A DNA stretch of 64,000 nucleotides from DASYHS01 sp035998295 (GTDB lineage Bacteria > Pseudomonadota > Alphaproteobacteria > Azospirillales > Azospirillaceae): positions 1 through 64,000 of the forward strand of contig NZ_DASYHS010000279.1 of the NCBI RefSeq assembly GCF_035998295.1. Direction: 5' to 3'. Both the position numbers and the translations under genes were made by a program. Below the pieces are notes generated by a model that made no database searches, had not been told where the DNA came from, and was given only the letters and a program-made list of their open reading frames with translations. This document shows positions 1 through 7,495 of the stretch, one piece after another (position 1 is the stretch's first letter; the number at the start of each line of letters is the position of its first letter).

Positions 1-1
1 C

Positions 2-1078
2 AAATCGGCGACGGAGCATGGCTTGGCCGACATCCTGACCGAAGTCGTCCTGATGGACCGGATGCCGTTGACCTTCAACGCGCTGGTCGTCGAATACACC
101 ACCCACTGCACGGCGCGATGCGCGATGTGCTATCAGGCCGCCGGGCCCAAGGGTTCCGACATCCTCAGTTCGGCACGGCTGTCCGAGGACACGATCCGGC
201 GGCTGGTGCGCGAGGCGCGGTCGATCGAGAGCCTGGAGCCGCGCTTCCACATCACCGGCGGCGAAGCCTTCATCGACGAGGACATGCTGCTCCGGATGGT
301 CGCGTTCGCCCGCGACGAAGGCTTCTCCACCCTGACCACGACCACGAACGCCTTCTGGGCGGCCAAGCCGGAGCGCGCGCTCGCGCTCTGCCGCAGCGCC
401 AGGCAGGCGGGCCTCACGGGCATGGAGATAAGCTGGGACCATTGGCATCGCCCCTTCGTCGATGCCGAGGCCGTCAGCAACTGCCTGGACGCCTGCGCCG
501 CGACCGGCATCGATGCCAATCTCCGCATCCTGTCGACGCGCTCGCACTCCTATGCCGAGGCGCTCGCCCTGATCAGGCCGGACTCGCTGGCGAAGGTCGG
601 CAGCGTGACCTGCGCGCCCGTCCATCCCACGGGGCGCGCCTCGCGCGAACTCGACCTCGACGACGTCTATCACCAGGGCACGCTCGACGACACCTGCCAC
701 TCCGTGCTCAACCTCACGGTCAACGCGCGCGGCGACGTGTCGCCCTGCTGCGCCGGGCTGGACCAGCTGTCCTCGTACCGCTTCGGCAATGTCGGGGAAC
801 GGCCCCTCCACGACATCGCCGAGCGCCTGAACCGGTCTCCGATCATCCGGATGCTGGTCTTCCGGGGCGTGCGCCACCTGCTGGCCGCGATGAAGGAAGC
901 CGGCGTCGAGGTCGAGGGCGACTACCGCGGCATCTGCCATCTGTGCTGGTCGATCTTCTCCGATCCCGCCCATGTCGAGGCGCTGGAGACGGCGATGAGG
1001 GAGCGCCGCCGCGGCGCCATCGGCGCGGCGATCGCGCGCCTGCGGGACGCGGCGGCGGTCCAGGGCGTGCCCCAATGA
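2..1078 (+). CDS. Radical SAM enzyme with SPASM/twitch-like C-terminus (module 1), 5' end cut by window
   Basis: Radical S-adenosylmethionine enzyme. Numbering from the TTG at 23, the CX3CX2C motif that binds the SAM-cleaving [4Fe-4S] cluster is C29-C33-C36. A GGEAF segment (residues 79-83) fits the usual SAM-binding 'GGE' strand. The C-terminal part has C225-x16-C242 with the G-x4-C element of SPASM/twitch domains, then C243 and a CX2C at C305/C308, so an auxiliary cluster is likely. The frame is open to the left edge. Aligned with its paralog at 8396-9511, the true start should lie only a few codons outside the window, so the TTG at 23 is probably internal. The stop overlaps the next start as ATGA, so the pair is coupled. 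Substrate unknown; I infer it modifies one of the Ala/Val-rich proteins nearby. Confidence 0.85.
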   Translation, partial: KSATEHGLADILTEVVLMDRMPLTFNALVVEYTTHCTARCAMCYQAAGPKGSDILSSARLSEDTIRRLVREARSIESLEPRFHITGGEAFIDEDMLLRMVAFARDEGFSTLTTTTNAFWAAKPERALALCRSARQAGLTGMEISWDHWHRPFVDAEAVSNCLDACAATGIDANLRILSTRSHSYAEALALIRPDSLAKVGSVTCAPVHPTGRASRELDLDDVYHQGTLDDTCHSVLNLTVNARGDVSPCCAGLDQLSSYRFGNVGERPLHDIAERLNRSPIIRMLVFRGVRHLLAAMKEAGVEVEGDYRGICHLCWSIFSDPAHVEALETAMRERRRGAIGAAIARLRDAAAVQGVPQ

Positions 1079-1974
1079 GCGGCGTGCCCCCTGCCCTCAC
1101 CCCTGCCCCTGCTCTGCCCTCGCCCCTCGACTTCGCGGGTCCCGGCCGGCCGCTGCTGCGCGCCTTCCGCTCGATCGCGATCGTGCTGGAACGGATGCCC
1201 GGGCCGGCCGCCGCGCTCGGCCCCGACGTGGCGGCCCTCGCGGACTGGATCATCCGCTGGGACAACTGGTTCCGGCTCGCCGCCGGCATGGACCGCGGCA
1301 ACGGGCTGCATCTGCAGTATCGCCGGGACGCCGTCGTCGTGACGGACCTGGACTTCGCCGACCTCCTTACGGCAAGGCCGATCGGCGAGGCATGCCGGAC
1401 CGCCGGCATCGGCTTCGGCGCGCCGGTGCTGATGTCGGCCGCCATCGCGCATCGCGGCGAACTCGTCTCGGTCCTGGGCGAAGGCTGGCTGCAGGCGCTG
1501 ACCCTGGTCCACGACCTTCCCGCCGGGGACGCCGGCGCCCTCGTCCCGTTCGTGGAGGAGATCTTCTCGACCGGCCTGCAGGTCCAGCTCGCCGGCAATC
1601 CCGCCGACTTCCTGCGAAGCGGCCTCCTGGATTCCCCGCTGCTCAACGCCCGCAACGTCACGATCAACCCGAGGAACCCGGGCGCGCCCGAGGCGCCGTC
1701 GCTGCGGCCGCAGCCCTGTCTGCCGCTAATGCGGCTATATGTCGATTCGACCGGCCGTCTCTATCCCTGCCTGGGGATGCTGGGGTTGGAAGCCGGATGC
1801 CTGGGGCACATCGACGACGCCCTGGAGGACACGGTCCTCGGCGGCCTCCCCTCGCCGCTCGACCTCGCGGAACTGGCCGTGGCGGGCCCCGTGCTCACGG
1901 GGGATGACCTCCCCGCCCGCCACCTGGGCCTGCCGACGGCCTGCGAACGGCACCGAAGCGCGATCGGGGCCTGA
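1075..1974 (+). CDS. Degenerate radical-SAM-like partner protein (module 1)
   Basis: A 299-residue protein that aligns along its length with the product of 7492-8439. It has no CX3CX2C motif, so it should not cleave SAM. It keeps the first half of a SPASM/twitch domain: C215-x16-C232 with G227-x4-C232, plus a conserved Cys in a C-E-R-H-R motif (C290). It looks like a radical SAM relative that lost the catalytic cluster but kept an auxiliary metal or substrate-recognition region, and may act as the obligate partner of the upstream enzyme. ATG at 1075 overlaps the upstream stop by four bases. It ends at 1974, immediately abutting the stop of the convergent precursor-like gene at 1975. Rich in Pro/Ala at the N-terminus. 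Function is inferred from context only. Confidence 0.7.
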   Translation: MSGVPPALTPAPALPSPLDFAGPGRPLLRAFRSIAIVLERMPGPAAALGPDVAALADWIIRWDNWFRLAAGMDRGNGLHLQYRRDAVVVTDLDFADLLTARPIGEACRTAGIGFGAPVLMSAAIAHRGELVSVLGEGWLQALTLVHDLPAGDAGALVPFVEEIFSTGLQVQLAGNPADFLRSGLLDSPLLNARNVTINPRNPGAPEAPSLRPQPCLPLMRLYVDSTGRLYPCLGMLGLEAGCLGHIDDALEDTVLGGLPSPLDLAELAVAGPVLTGDDLPARHLGLPTACERHRSAIGA

Positions 1975-2832
1975 TCAGGTCTTGGGGCTTTTGGGGCCCT
2001 TGGCGCTCTCCCGGCCACGCAGCGCGGCCAGCCTGGCCCGGTCCGTGGCGGCGACCGCACCGGAAGCGGCCACGGCCGTGGTGGCATAGACGGCGACGGC
2101 GTTGTTCGACGCGACGACGGCGACCGCCACGTCCCTCGGCGCCTTGAGCACGCGCCCGCCGGGCAGCCGGATGCCGGCCTTGTCGAGTCCCTTCAGGCGC
2201 GCCACCTCGGCCAGCGCCTCGGTCTTCACCGCGGCCGTCACCGCCGACACGGCGGCAGCGGCCACCGTCGCGGCCCCGGCCATCACGCAGGCGTTGGGCT
2301 GCTGGCGCATGTAGGCGATGTCGCGCAAAGCCCCGGGAGACAGGCGGTTGCCGAGGCGCTCCTTCAGGTTGGCGCCGAAGACCACGGTATCGACGATGTC
2401 GCGCACCAGCGCGGGGTCGAGCAGCACGCCGCTGTCCCGGGCGAAGCCGACCGGGTCTTCGAGGAAGCGCTCGGCCTCGTCGGGACGATCGATCAGCCCT
2501 TGCAGGAAGCACACCTGCACGTCCGGGGGCGAGGCGCCGACCCATGCGACGGCCTCGCGGGTGGCTTCCCAGTCGGAGCGCGCCTTCTCGTCGCTCCTGG
2601 CGACCTCGAGCGCGATGGAGGCGGCGGCGGACTCGGTCCGGGCGCCCGCCCCGGCTCCGGCCCCGATCCCGGCTTCGTCCTGCGCGTCGCGGACGAGGCG
2701 CAGCAGCTCGCCGACGGTCAGGTTCGCGACCGGCGTCTCGAGATCGACGTCCCGGCGCTCGGCCGGCACCGGCGGTTGCTCGCTTTCGTTGGAAACGGAG
2801 TCGTCCGCGCTGTGCTTCGGGCCATCTGACAC
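1975..2832 (-). CDS. Precursor-like Ala/Val-rich protein, long form
   Basis: 285 residues; I know no family for it. Residues 92-227 align with residues 52-192 of the protein encoded at 9605-10201. Shared landmarks are GASP (99-102), GLID (112-115), GVLLDP (135-140), an Ala/Val-rich stretch (184-203) and LKGL...GIRLPGG (213-226). After this it has a second stretch of alternating small residues (about 234-262: V, A, S, N, T) and a basic tail. The N-terminal 90 residues are acidic with a short Gly-Ala run. The shape (helical leader-like domain with a D-P...G-V-x-L element, then a small-residue region) suggests a RiPP precursor, but this is inference. The GTG start at 2832 is supported by an AAGGAG ribosome-binding site about seven bases upstream. 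It lies 98 bases beyond the peptidase gene and may have its own promoter. Confidence 0.7.
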   Translation of the reverse strand: MSDGPKHSADDSVSNESEQPPVPAERRDVDLETPVANLTVGELLRLVRDAQDEAGIGAGAGAGARTESAAASIALEVARSDEKARSDWEATREAVAWVGASPPDVQVCFLQGLIDRPDEAERFLEDPVGFARDSGVLLDPALVRDIVDTVVFGANLKERLGNRLSPGALRDIAYMRQQPNACVMAGAATVAAAAVSAVTAAVKTEALAEVARLKGLDKAGIRLPGGRVLKAPRDVAVAVVASNNAVAVYATTAVAASGAVAATDRARLAALRGRESAKGPKSPKT

Positions 2833-2930
2833 GACAGGCTCCTTCGAAAGCTACGCTTCAGTGGTTCACTTTTTCTACCATAGCACGATTTCCGCTCCGT
2901 TTTCGAGCGGCGATGTCATGCCTGTCGGGG
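2833..2930 (-). other. Intergenic hairpin between the peptidase gene and the long precursor-like gene
   Basis: A 98-base gap holds a perfect 6-bp inverted repeat (CCGCTC at 2892-2897, GAGCGG at 2905-2910) with a 7-base loop. No T-run follows it on the minus strand, so it is a poor intrinsic terminator. It could be an attenuator, a processing stem or an operator. The AAGGAG site for the GTG at 2832 lies just downstream. A TATGGT hexamer downstream of the hairpin is a weak -10 candidate. Confidence 0.3.
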
Positions 2931-3872
2931 TTACGTGACGAAGGCGCCGACCAACGCCGCCAGCAGACGTATCACGGCCGCCAGGCCGAGCAGGACCGAC
3001 GCCAGGGAGACCAGGCCGACGAGGAGCTCCGGGGCACCGGCCGGGGCCGCGACGGGGCCGTCGTCCGCGGCCGGTATCCGGGCGTCGGCCGCCGCCACGC
3101 GCTGTCCCGTATGAAGGAAGGGGTCGTCGCTCCCCTCCCCGGCCGCCGGTTCTTCCGTGTCCGGCGGCAGGACGGCGCCTTCGAACCTGATCGGCAACGA
3201 CCGGGCGACGGCGAAGAACGCCCGGTCCTGTGCCTGGAAGTGCAGATGCGGCTCCGTCGAATGGCCGGAGTTGCCGCAGGCGCCGATCGGCTCGCCCTCG
3301 CGGACGCGCTGCCCGGGCCGGACCGGCACGCTGCCCCGGCGCAGATGGGCGGACAGGCTGATCCAGCCGTCATCGTGCCGGATCAGGACGAAGTTGCCCC
3401 GGGGGTCCGCGGCCCGCCAGTCGATCCAGCCGAGCCCGGGACGGGGATGGTCGCGGCAGCCGTCGCGGATCGCGATCACCGTGCCGGCGGCGGCGGCGAG
3501 GATCGGCATGCCGAACGCCGGATAGGTCGTCAACGGACCAGCCTCCGGCTCCCGCCCGTCGGCCGTGTCCCGGACGAAGTCGTAGGCGAAGCGCTGTCCG
3601 ATCAGGTACCAGGAATGCGATGTGCCCGGCGTCGAGCCGCCCCTGTGCACCCGCCAGGTGCCCTCGAAAGGAAGGCGCGCGGTTACGACCGGCAGCGCCG
3701 CCGGACCTCCGACGAGATCGCGCAGGACCAGCGCCACCTGACCGGCCGATTGCCCGATCGACCAGAGCGCGATCCGGGGATTGAGAAGGAGGGACGCGGC
3801 GAGCGTGGCGTAGAAACGCGCATAGACCGCCCCGTCCGAGGTCTTCCCCACCGTGTCATCGCGCTTCGCCAT
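2931..3872 (-). CDS. M23-family (LytM-like) metallopeptidase with C-terminal membrane anchor
   Basis: 313 residues. The peptidase M23 fold is recognisable from H86 and D98 (first zinc ligands), the S-A-H-L segment with H176, and the G-N-S-G-H-S-T-E-P-H-L-H-F motif (H209, H211). The family hydrolyses Gly-containing peptide cross-links, usually in peptidoglycan. No cleavable signal peptide is seen. The last 40 residues form a hydrophobic helix, so it should be tail-anchored in the membrane. The gene starts 17 bases inside the end of the serine protease gene, so the two are co-transcribed. In this cluster it could process or release a modified peptide, or protect or remodel the wall; the sequence does not decide. 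Confidence 0.8.
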   Translation of the reverse strand: MAKRDDTVGKTSDGAVYARFYATLAASLLLNPRIALWSIGQSAGQVALVLRDLVGGPAALPVVTARLPFEGTWRVHRGGSTPGTSHSWYLIGQRFAYDFVRDTADGREPEAGPLTTYPAFGMPILAAAAGTVIAIRDGCRDHPRPGLGWIDWRAADPRGNFVLIRHDDGWISLSAHLRRGSVPVRPGQRVREGEPIGACGNSGHSTEPHLHFQAQDRAFFAVARSLPIRFEGAVLPPDTEEPAAGEGSDDPFLHTGQRVAAADARIPAADDGPVAAPAGAPELLVGLVSLASVLLGLAAVIRLLAALVGAFVT

Positions 3873-4857
3873 TCCAGGCGATGATGTTGTCGTAGACGGC
3901 GTCGGTCAACCGCACAGCGGAGTTGCCGGTCACGTGCCCTCCCCTGTGGATGCCGACCACGTACCGCTTGGCGTTGAACTCCGCCCAGACCGGGGCGCCG
4001 CTTTGGCCGCCGGCGGTGTCGATGTCGTAATGCAGGATCTGCGGCTCGAGGCGCAGGATCTCGCGGGCATGGTGCCACTGCGTGCCGGTCGGCTTGTCCG
4101 CGGGATAGCCCGAGAGCTGGACGGTGCTGCCGGCCAGCGCCTGGTCGTCGACGCTGGCGATGCCGAAATAGCCGAGGCTGCCGCCGTAGGCGGCGTCGGC
4201 CGGCAGCAGGATCGCCCCGTAGTCCAGGCCGGGCGTCTGGTCGCGCACCCACCCCCCGACGCTCCGGAAGCGGCGGGAAACGGTCGAGCCGTACGGGCGC
4301 TCGCCACCGTCTCCGGCCGGTATCACCTCGATCTCCCGCACCCAGCCCCCGCGTTCCGCGATGTGGACGACGTGCCCCGCGGTCACCACGAGGCGGGGCC
4401 CGGCGAGCCATCCGGTGCCGAACCACTGGGTGCCGTCCGCCGCGATCACCCGCAGCATGCAGATGCAGCGCCAGGGATAGTCGAGCGTGGGCGTGACCCG
4501 GACGCGATCGTCGAACCCGAGCACGACCTCCAGCATCGTGCTGGTCGCCTCGGGATGGCGCATCAGCAGCGGCGCCGGCTCGTCGGCCCGCAGCCCGGCG
4601 AAGCAGATGTCGGCGGCCCCGACGATCCCGGGGGTATCGGCCTGCTTCGCCTCCTCGACCGAGCATGAGGTCTCGTGCCGGCGCGCCGCGGTCGACATCT
4701 CGCGCACGCGGCACATCGGCGACTTCTGCCGCTCGATCGCCGGCGGCGCCAGCTCGCCCGGCACGGCGTCGTCGGCCGGATCGGGAACCGGTGCCGGCGC
4801 CTGCACGCCGGGGCCGCGCCGCTTCGGCGTCGAGCCCTTCTCGTCCTTCATGATCAC
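3856..4857 (-). CDS. V8/trypsin-like serine protease (S1 family) of the radical SAM cluster
   Basis: 333 residues. The triad is visible: H162 in V-T-A-G-H, D212 in L-D-Y-G-A-I-L-L, and S286 in G-G-Q-S-G-A-P-V. This arrangement is typical of Glu-endopeptidase-like (V8/S1B) enzymes. The first 130 residues are a Pro-rich, charged extension with several Cys and no signal peptide, so the enzyme may act in the cytoplasm. The GTG at 4857 is chosen because it overlaps the upstream stop (GTGA) and has GGGGAGG about ten bases upstream; an ATG at 4851 is the alternative. It sits between two modification enzymes and an M23 peptidase, so leader-peptide removal is an attractive but unproven role. Confidence 0.85.
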   Translation of the reverse strand: MIMKDEKGSTPKRRGPGVQAPAPVPDPADDAVPGELAPPAIERQKSPMCRVREMSTAARRHETSCSVEEAKQADTPGIVGAADICFAGLRADEPAPLLMRHPEATSTMLEVVLGFDDRVRVTPTLDYPWRCICMLRVIAADGTQWFGTGWLAGPRLVVTAGHVVHIAERGGWVREIEVIPAGDGGERPYGSTVSRRFRSVGGWVRDQTPGLDYGAILLPADAAYGGSLGYFGIASVDDQALAGSTVQLSGYPADKPTGTQWHHAREILRLEPQILHYDIDTAGGQSGAPVWAEFNAKRYVVGIHRGGHVTGNSAVRLTDAVYDNIIAWNGEAR

Positions 4858-6500
4858 GGTGCGCTGCCCTCCCCTTCGCTGAATTGCCGCCCGTCGGCCC
4901 CGGTCCCGGAATCGACCTCGGCCTCGGGATCGCGCCTCGCCAGATGCGAGGCGAGCGTGCGCGCGTCGAAATGGCCCGGCATGTCAGGGCCGGCCGCCAT
5001 CACCCGGTCCAGGGGGATGCCGGCGATCTCCGGGACGCGGTCGGTCCGGGCGTCGTCCTCCAGCCGGATTTCGAAGCGGCCGGCGTCGAACGGCTCGCCG
5101 GGCGCCGAGGCGACCTTGACCACCCGTTCGCGCAGCCCCCGTTCCTCCAGGGTGAGCGCGCGGTGGATGCAGTAGGGATTGTTGCCGAGACGGCCGAGCA
5201 GGCTGTGCGCCGTCCACGAGCAGCCGCCGGTGCAGACCTCGGCGTAGTAGCAGGTGCCGCAGAAGCCCCACAGATCGGCCGGCCCGCGGCGCCCGATCGA
5301 GGTCAGCTCCGGCGTCTCGCGCACGATCTCGCGCAGCGGCCGTTCGCGGACGTTGCCGCCGGTGAAGCTCCGGGTCGCCAGCGAAGGGCAACCCTTGATC
5401 TTCCCGTCCGCCTCGATCCCGATCACCTGCCGGCCGGCGGTGCAGCTGCTCCAGTGCACGCCGGCGTCCCCGCCATAGCGCAGCGCCCGCTCGTAGGGGC
5501 CGAAATAGCCGATGTTGTTCGCCACGACCATCGCGATGCCGGCGGGGTCGAGGATCTGCTCGCGCACCCAGACCAGCAGCGGGAAGATCTCCAGCAGGTC
5601 GTCCGGCTGGAGCAGCAGGTCGGGCCGGTCGGCGGCCCGGCCCATGGCGACGGTGAGATGGATCTGCCAGGCCGCGGAGCCGACGTCGCGCATCAGGCGG
5701 GCGATGCCCGGCATCTCGGCCGCCGACAGCAGGTTGAGCTGGGAATTGGTGGCGAGCCGGATCGGGCTCCCGGCGATGCGCCGCGACGTCTCCACGGCGG
5801 CCCGCCACGAGCCGGACACGCCGCGCTGTGCGTCATGCGTCGCCTCCAGCCCGTCGATCGAGACGCCGATCGAGGAGATGCCGGCCTCGACCGCCTGCTC
5901 CAGCCGTTCGGGGCCGAAGTTGCGGCCGCCGGTGGTCATGCTGCAGCCCATGCCCAGGCTCGTGATCTCGCGGGCGATGCGGTGCCAGTCGCGGCGCATA
6001 TACGCCTCGCCGCCGATCAGCGTGACCTCGCGGATGCCGAGTTCGGCCATCTGGTGGACCAGGTCCAGGCATTCCTCGGTCGACAGCTCGGCGGTGCGCA
6101 CCTTCCCCGCGCGCGAGCCGCAATGGAAGCATTTGAGGTCGCAGCCCAGCGTCAGCTCCCACACGGCGTGGCCGGGAGGCGTGAAGCCGGCGTCCGGGTC
6201 GGCCGCGCGGTTGCGGGGAAGCGCGGCCGGATCGTCGTCCAGTTCGGGATCGCGCCGCGGGCGGGGCGGCGGCGGCGGCGGCGACGCGGCCGCGAGGAAC
6301 GCCGCGGCCCGTCCCGAGCGGCCCGGCTGCGCTGCCATGTGGGCGAGCGTCCCGGGCGGCGGCGCCGCCGGCTCGTCCAGGATCCCGGCGCCGCAGAACG
6401 GGCAGCGCGTGTCCTCGATCTCGTCCTCCAGGCGGACGTAGCGCCCACAGCCCGGGCATGAGGAATAGCCGTACTGGCTGACGCGCAGTTCCCTCGTCAT
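4854..6500 (-). CDS. Radical SAM/SPASM enzyme with N-terminal zinc ribbon
   Basis: 548 residues in three parts. Residues 15-36 hold two CX2C pairs (C15/C18, C33/C36), a rubredoxin- or zinc-ribbon-like knuckle. A Pro-rich linker follows (about 45-110). The radical SAM core has C120-C124-C127 and G-G-E-A at 163-166. The C-terminus is a textbook seven-Cys SPASM domain: C353, G366-x4-C371, C414-x2-C417-x5-C423-x3-C427, C444, expected to bind two auxiliary [4Fe-4S] clusters. SPASM enzymes mostly modify ribosomal peptides or proteins. ATG at 6500 overlaps the upstream stop (ATGA); the frame runs on upstream without a stop, but that part only shadows the phosphotransferase gene. It differs from the other two radical SAM enzymes here, so it likely performs a different step. 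Confidence 0.88.
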   Translation of the reverse strand: MTRELRVSQYGYSSCPGCGRYVRLEDEIEDTRCPFCGAGILDEPAAPPPGTLAHMAAQPGRSGRAAAFLAAASPPPPPPRPRRDPELDDDPAALPRNRAADPDAGFTPPGHAVWELTLGCDLKCFHCGSRAGKVRTAELSTEECLDLVHQMAELGIREVTLIGGEAYMRRDWHRIAREITSLGMGCSMTTGGRNFGPERLEQAVEAGISSIGVSIDGLEATHDAQRGVSGSWRAAVETSRRIAGSPIRLATNSQLNLLSAAEMPGIARLMRDVGSAAWQIHLTVAMGRAADRPDLLLQPDDLLEIFPLLVWVREQILDPAGIAMVVANNIGYFGPYERALRYGGDAGVHWSSCTAGRQVIGIEADGKIKGCPSLATRSFTGGNVRERPLREIVRETPELTSIGRRGPADLWGFCGTCYYAEVCTGGCSWTAHSLLGRLGNNPYCIHRALTLEERGLRERVVKVASAPGEPFDAGRFEIRLEDDARTDRVPEIAGIPLDRVMAAGPDMPGHFDARTLASHLARRDPEAEVDSGTGADGRQFSEGEGSAP

Positions 6501-7495
6501 GCGGTGTCCTCCACGCCCGCGCCCGCGCCCGCGCCCGCGCCCACGCCCGCTAGGACGGCGTGGACGTCGAGGTCCTGCGCCAGGCGGAGCGCGAAGGCGA
6601 GCCCGTCGTCGACCAGGCGCCGCAGCGATCCGCTCTCCCGCGTCGTCCCCTCGACGGTGAATCCCAGCCACCAGAACTGGCGGACGACGAGGAACGGCCG
6701 GATCCAGGCGGCCTCGGTCACGCTCAGGGGCCGGATGCCGGCATATCCTCCCATGAAGCCGTTCCAGACCGGGGTGCCGCGGTCGAGGCGGAAGGTGTTC
6801 CAGATGAAGGTCGCGAGATCGTAGGCGCGCCAGGTGCGCGCGGCATGCTCGAAGTCGAAGTAGCGGACTCTGCCCTCCTCGTCGATGAAGGCGTTCTCGT
6901 GATGGCTGTCGCCGTGGCAGAGGCCGAACGCCCCCGGCTCTCTCGGCAGCCGGTCGAGCCAGCCGCCCAGCCGGCCGGCCAGTTCCCCGATGCCGTCGGG
7001 CATCCGCCCGCCGAGATAGTCGCGGACCGTCCGCACGGGGCCGTCGACGAGATCGTCCCGCTCGCCCGCGGGTGCGCCGCCGGCATCGCCGTAGCCGTCG
7101 GAAAGCCGATGCAGCGTCGCCAGAGCCCGGCCGGCGGCCTCGGCGTCGTGCGGGGTCGCCTGGCAGGGCCGTCCCGGCAGGTGCTCGTAAAGCGCGCCCA
7201 GGCCCTCGAATGGATGGGCGACCTGCATCTCGCCCGGAATGTCGCAGCGCTCGAACGGGCGGGCAGCCGGTCCGCCCCGGCATGCGAGATGACGCTGGTA
7301 GCCGAGCTGCCAATGCAGCCGCGTCACCGTGCCGGTTTCCATCGGAACGGCCTTGAGCAGGAACCGGCGTCCACCGGCCCGGACCGGGCGGATCACGTGG
7401 CGGCCCGGTCGCCGCGGCTCGACGACCGTGTCGGCAGGAAAGCCGTACGACTCCACCAGCTTTGCCTGCCAGCCGGCGGAATGCTCGTCCGTCAT
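6497..7495 (-). CDS. APH/choline-kinase-like phosphotransferase
   Basis: 332 residues. The Brenner motif of aminoglycoside-phosphotransferase-fold kinases is clear: H194-G-D196-x4-N201, followed by the metal-binding D214 in Y-F-D-F-E. An N-terminal lysine (F-L-L-K, about 48) fits the ATP-binding lobe. The family phosphorylates small molecules (aminoglycosides, choline, homoserine, fructosamine). In this operon it may phosphorylate the peptide product or a small-molecule substrate. Translationally coupled at both ends (ATGA overlaps). The C-terminal tail is a Gly-Ala run encoded by tandem GCGCCC units near 6515-6550, an unusual low-complexity end. Resistance to an aminoglycoside is possible but nothing specific supports it. 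Confidence 0.8.
   Translation of the reverse strand: MTDEHSAGWQAKLVESYGFPADTVVEPRRPGRHVIRPVRAGGRRFLLKAVPMETGTVTRLHWQLGYQRHLACRGGPAARPFERCDIPGEMQVAHPFEGLGALYEHLPGRPCQATPHDAEAAGRALATLHRLSDGYGDAGGAPAGERDDLVDGPVRTVRDYLGGRMPDGIGELAGRLGGWLDRLPREPGAFGLCHGDSHHENAFIDEEGRVRYFDFEHAARTWRAYDLATFIWNTFRLDRGTPVWNGFMGGYAGIRPLSVTEAAWIRPFLVVRQFWWLGFTVEGTTRESGSLRRLVDDGLAFALRLAQDLDVHAVLAGVGAGAGAGAGVEDTA

Noticed and set aside
6501..7313. N-terminal extension of the zinc-ribbon radical SAM enzyme
   Set aside because: The frame stays open upstream only because it runs opposite codon position bias inside the phosphotransferase gene; the ATG at 6500 with ATGA overlap is the natural start.
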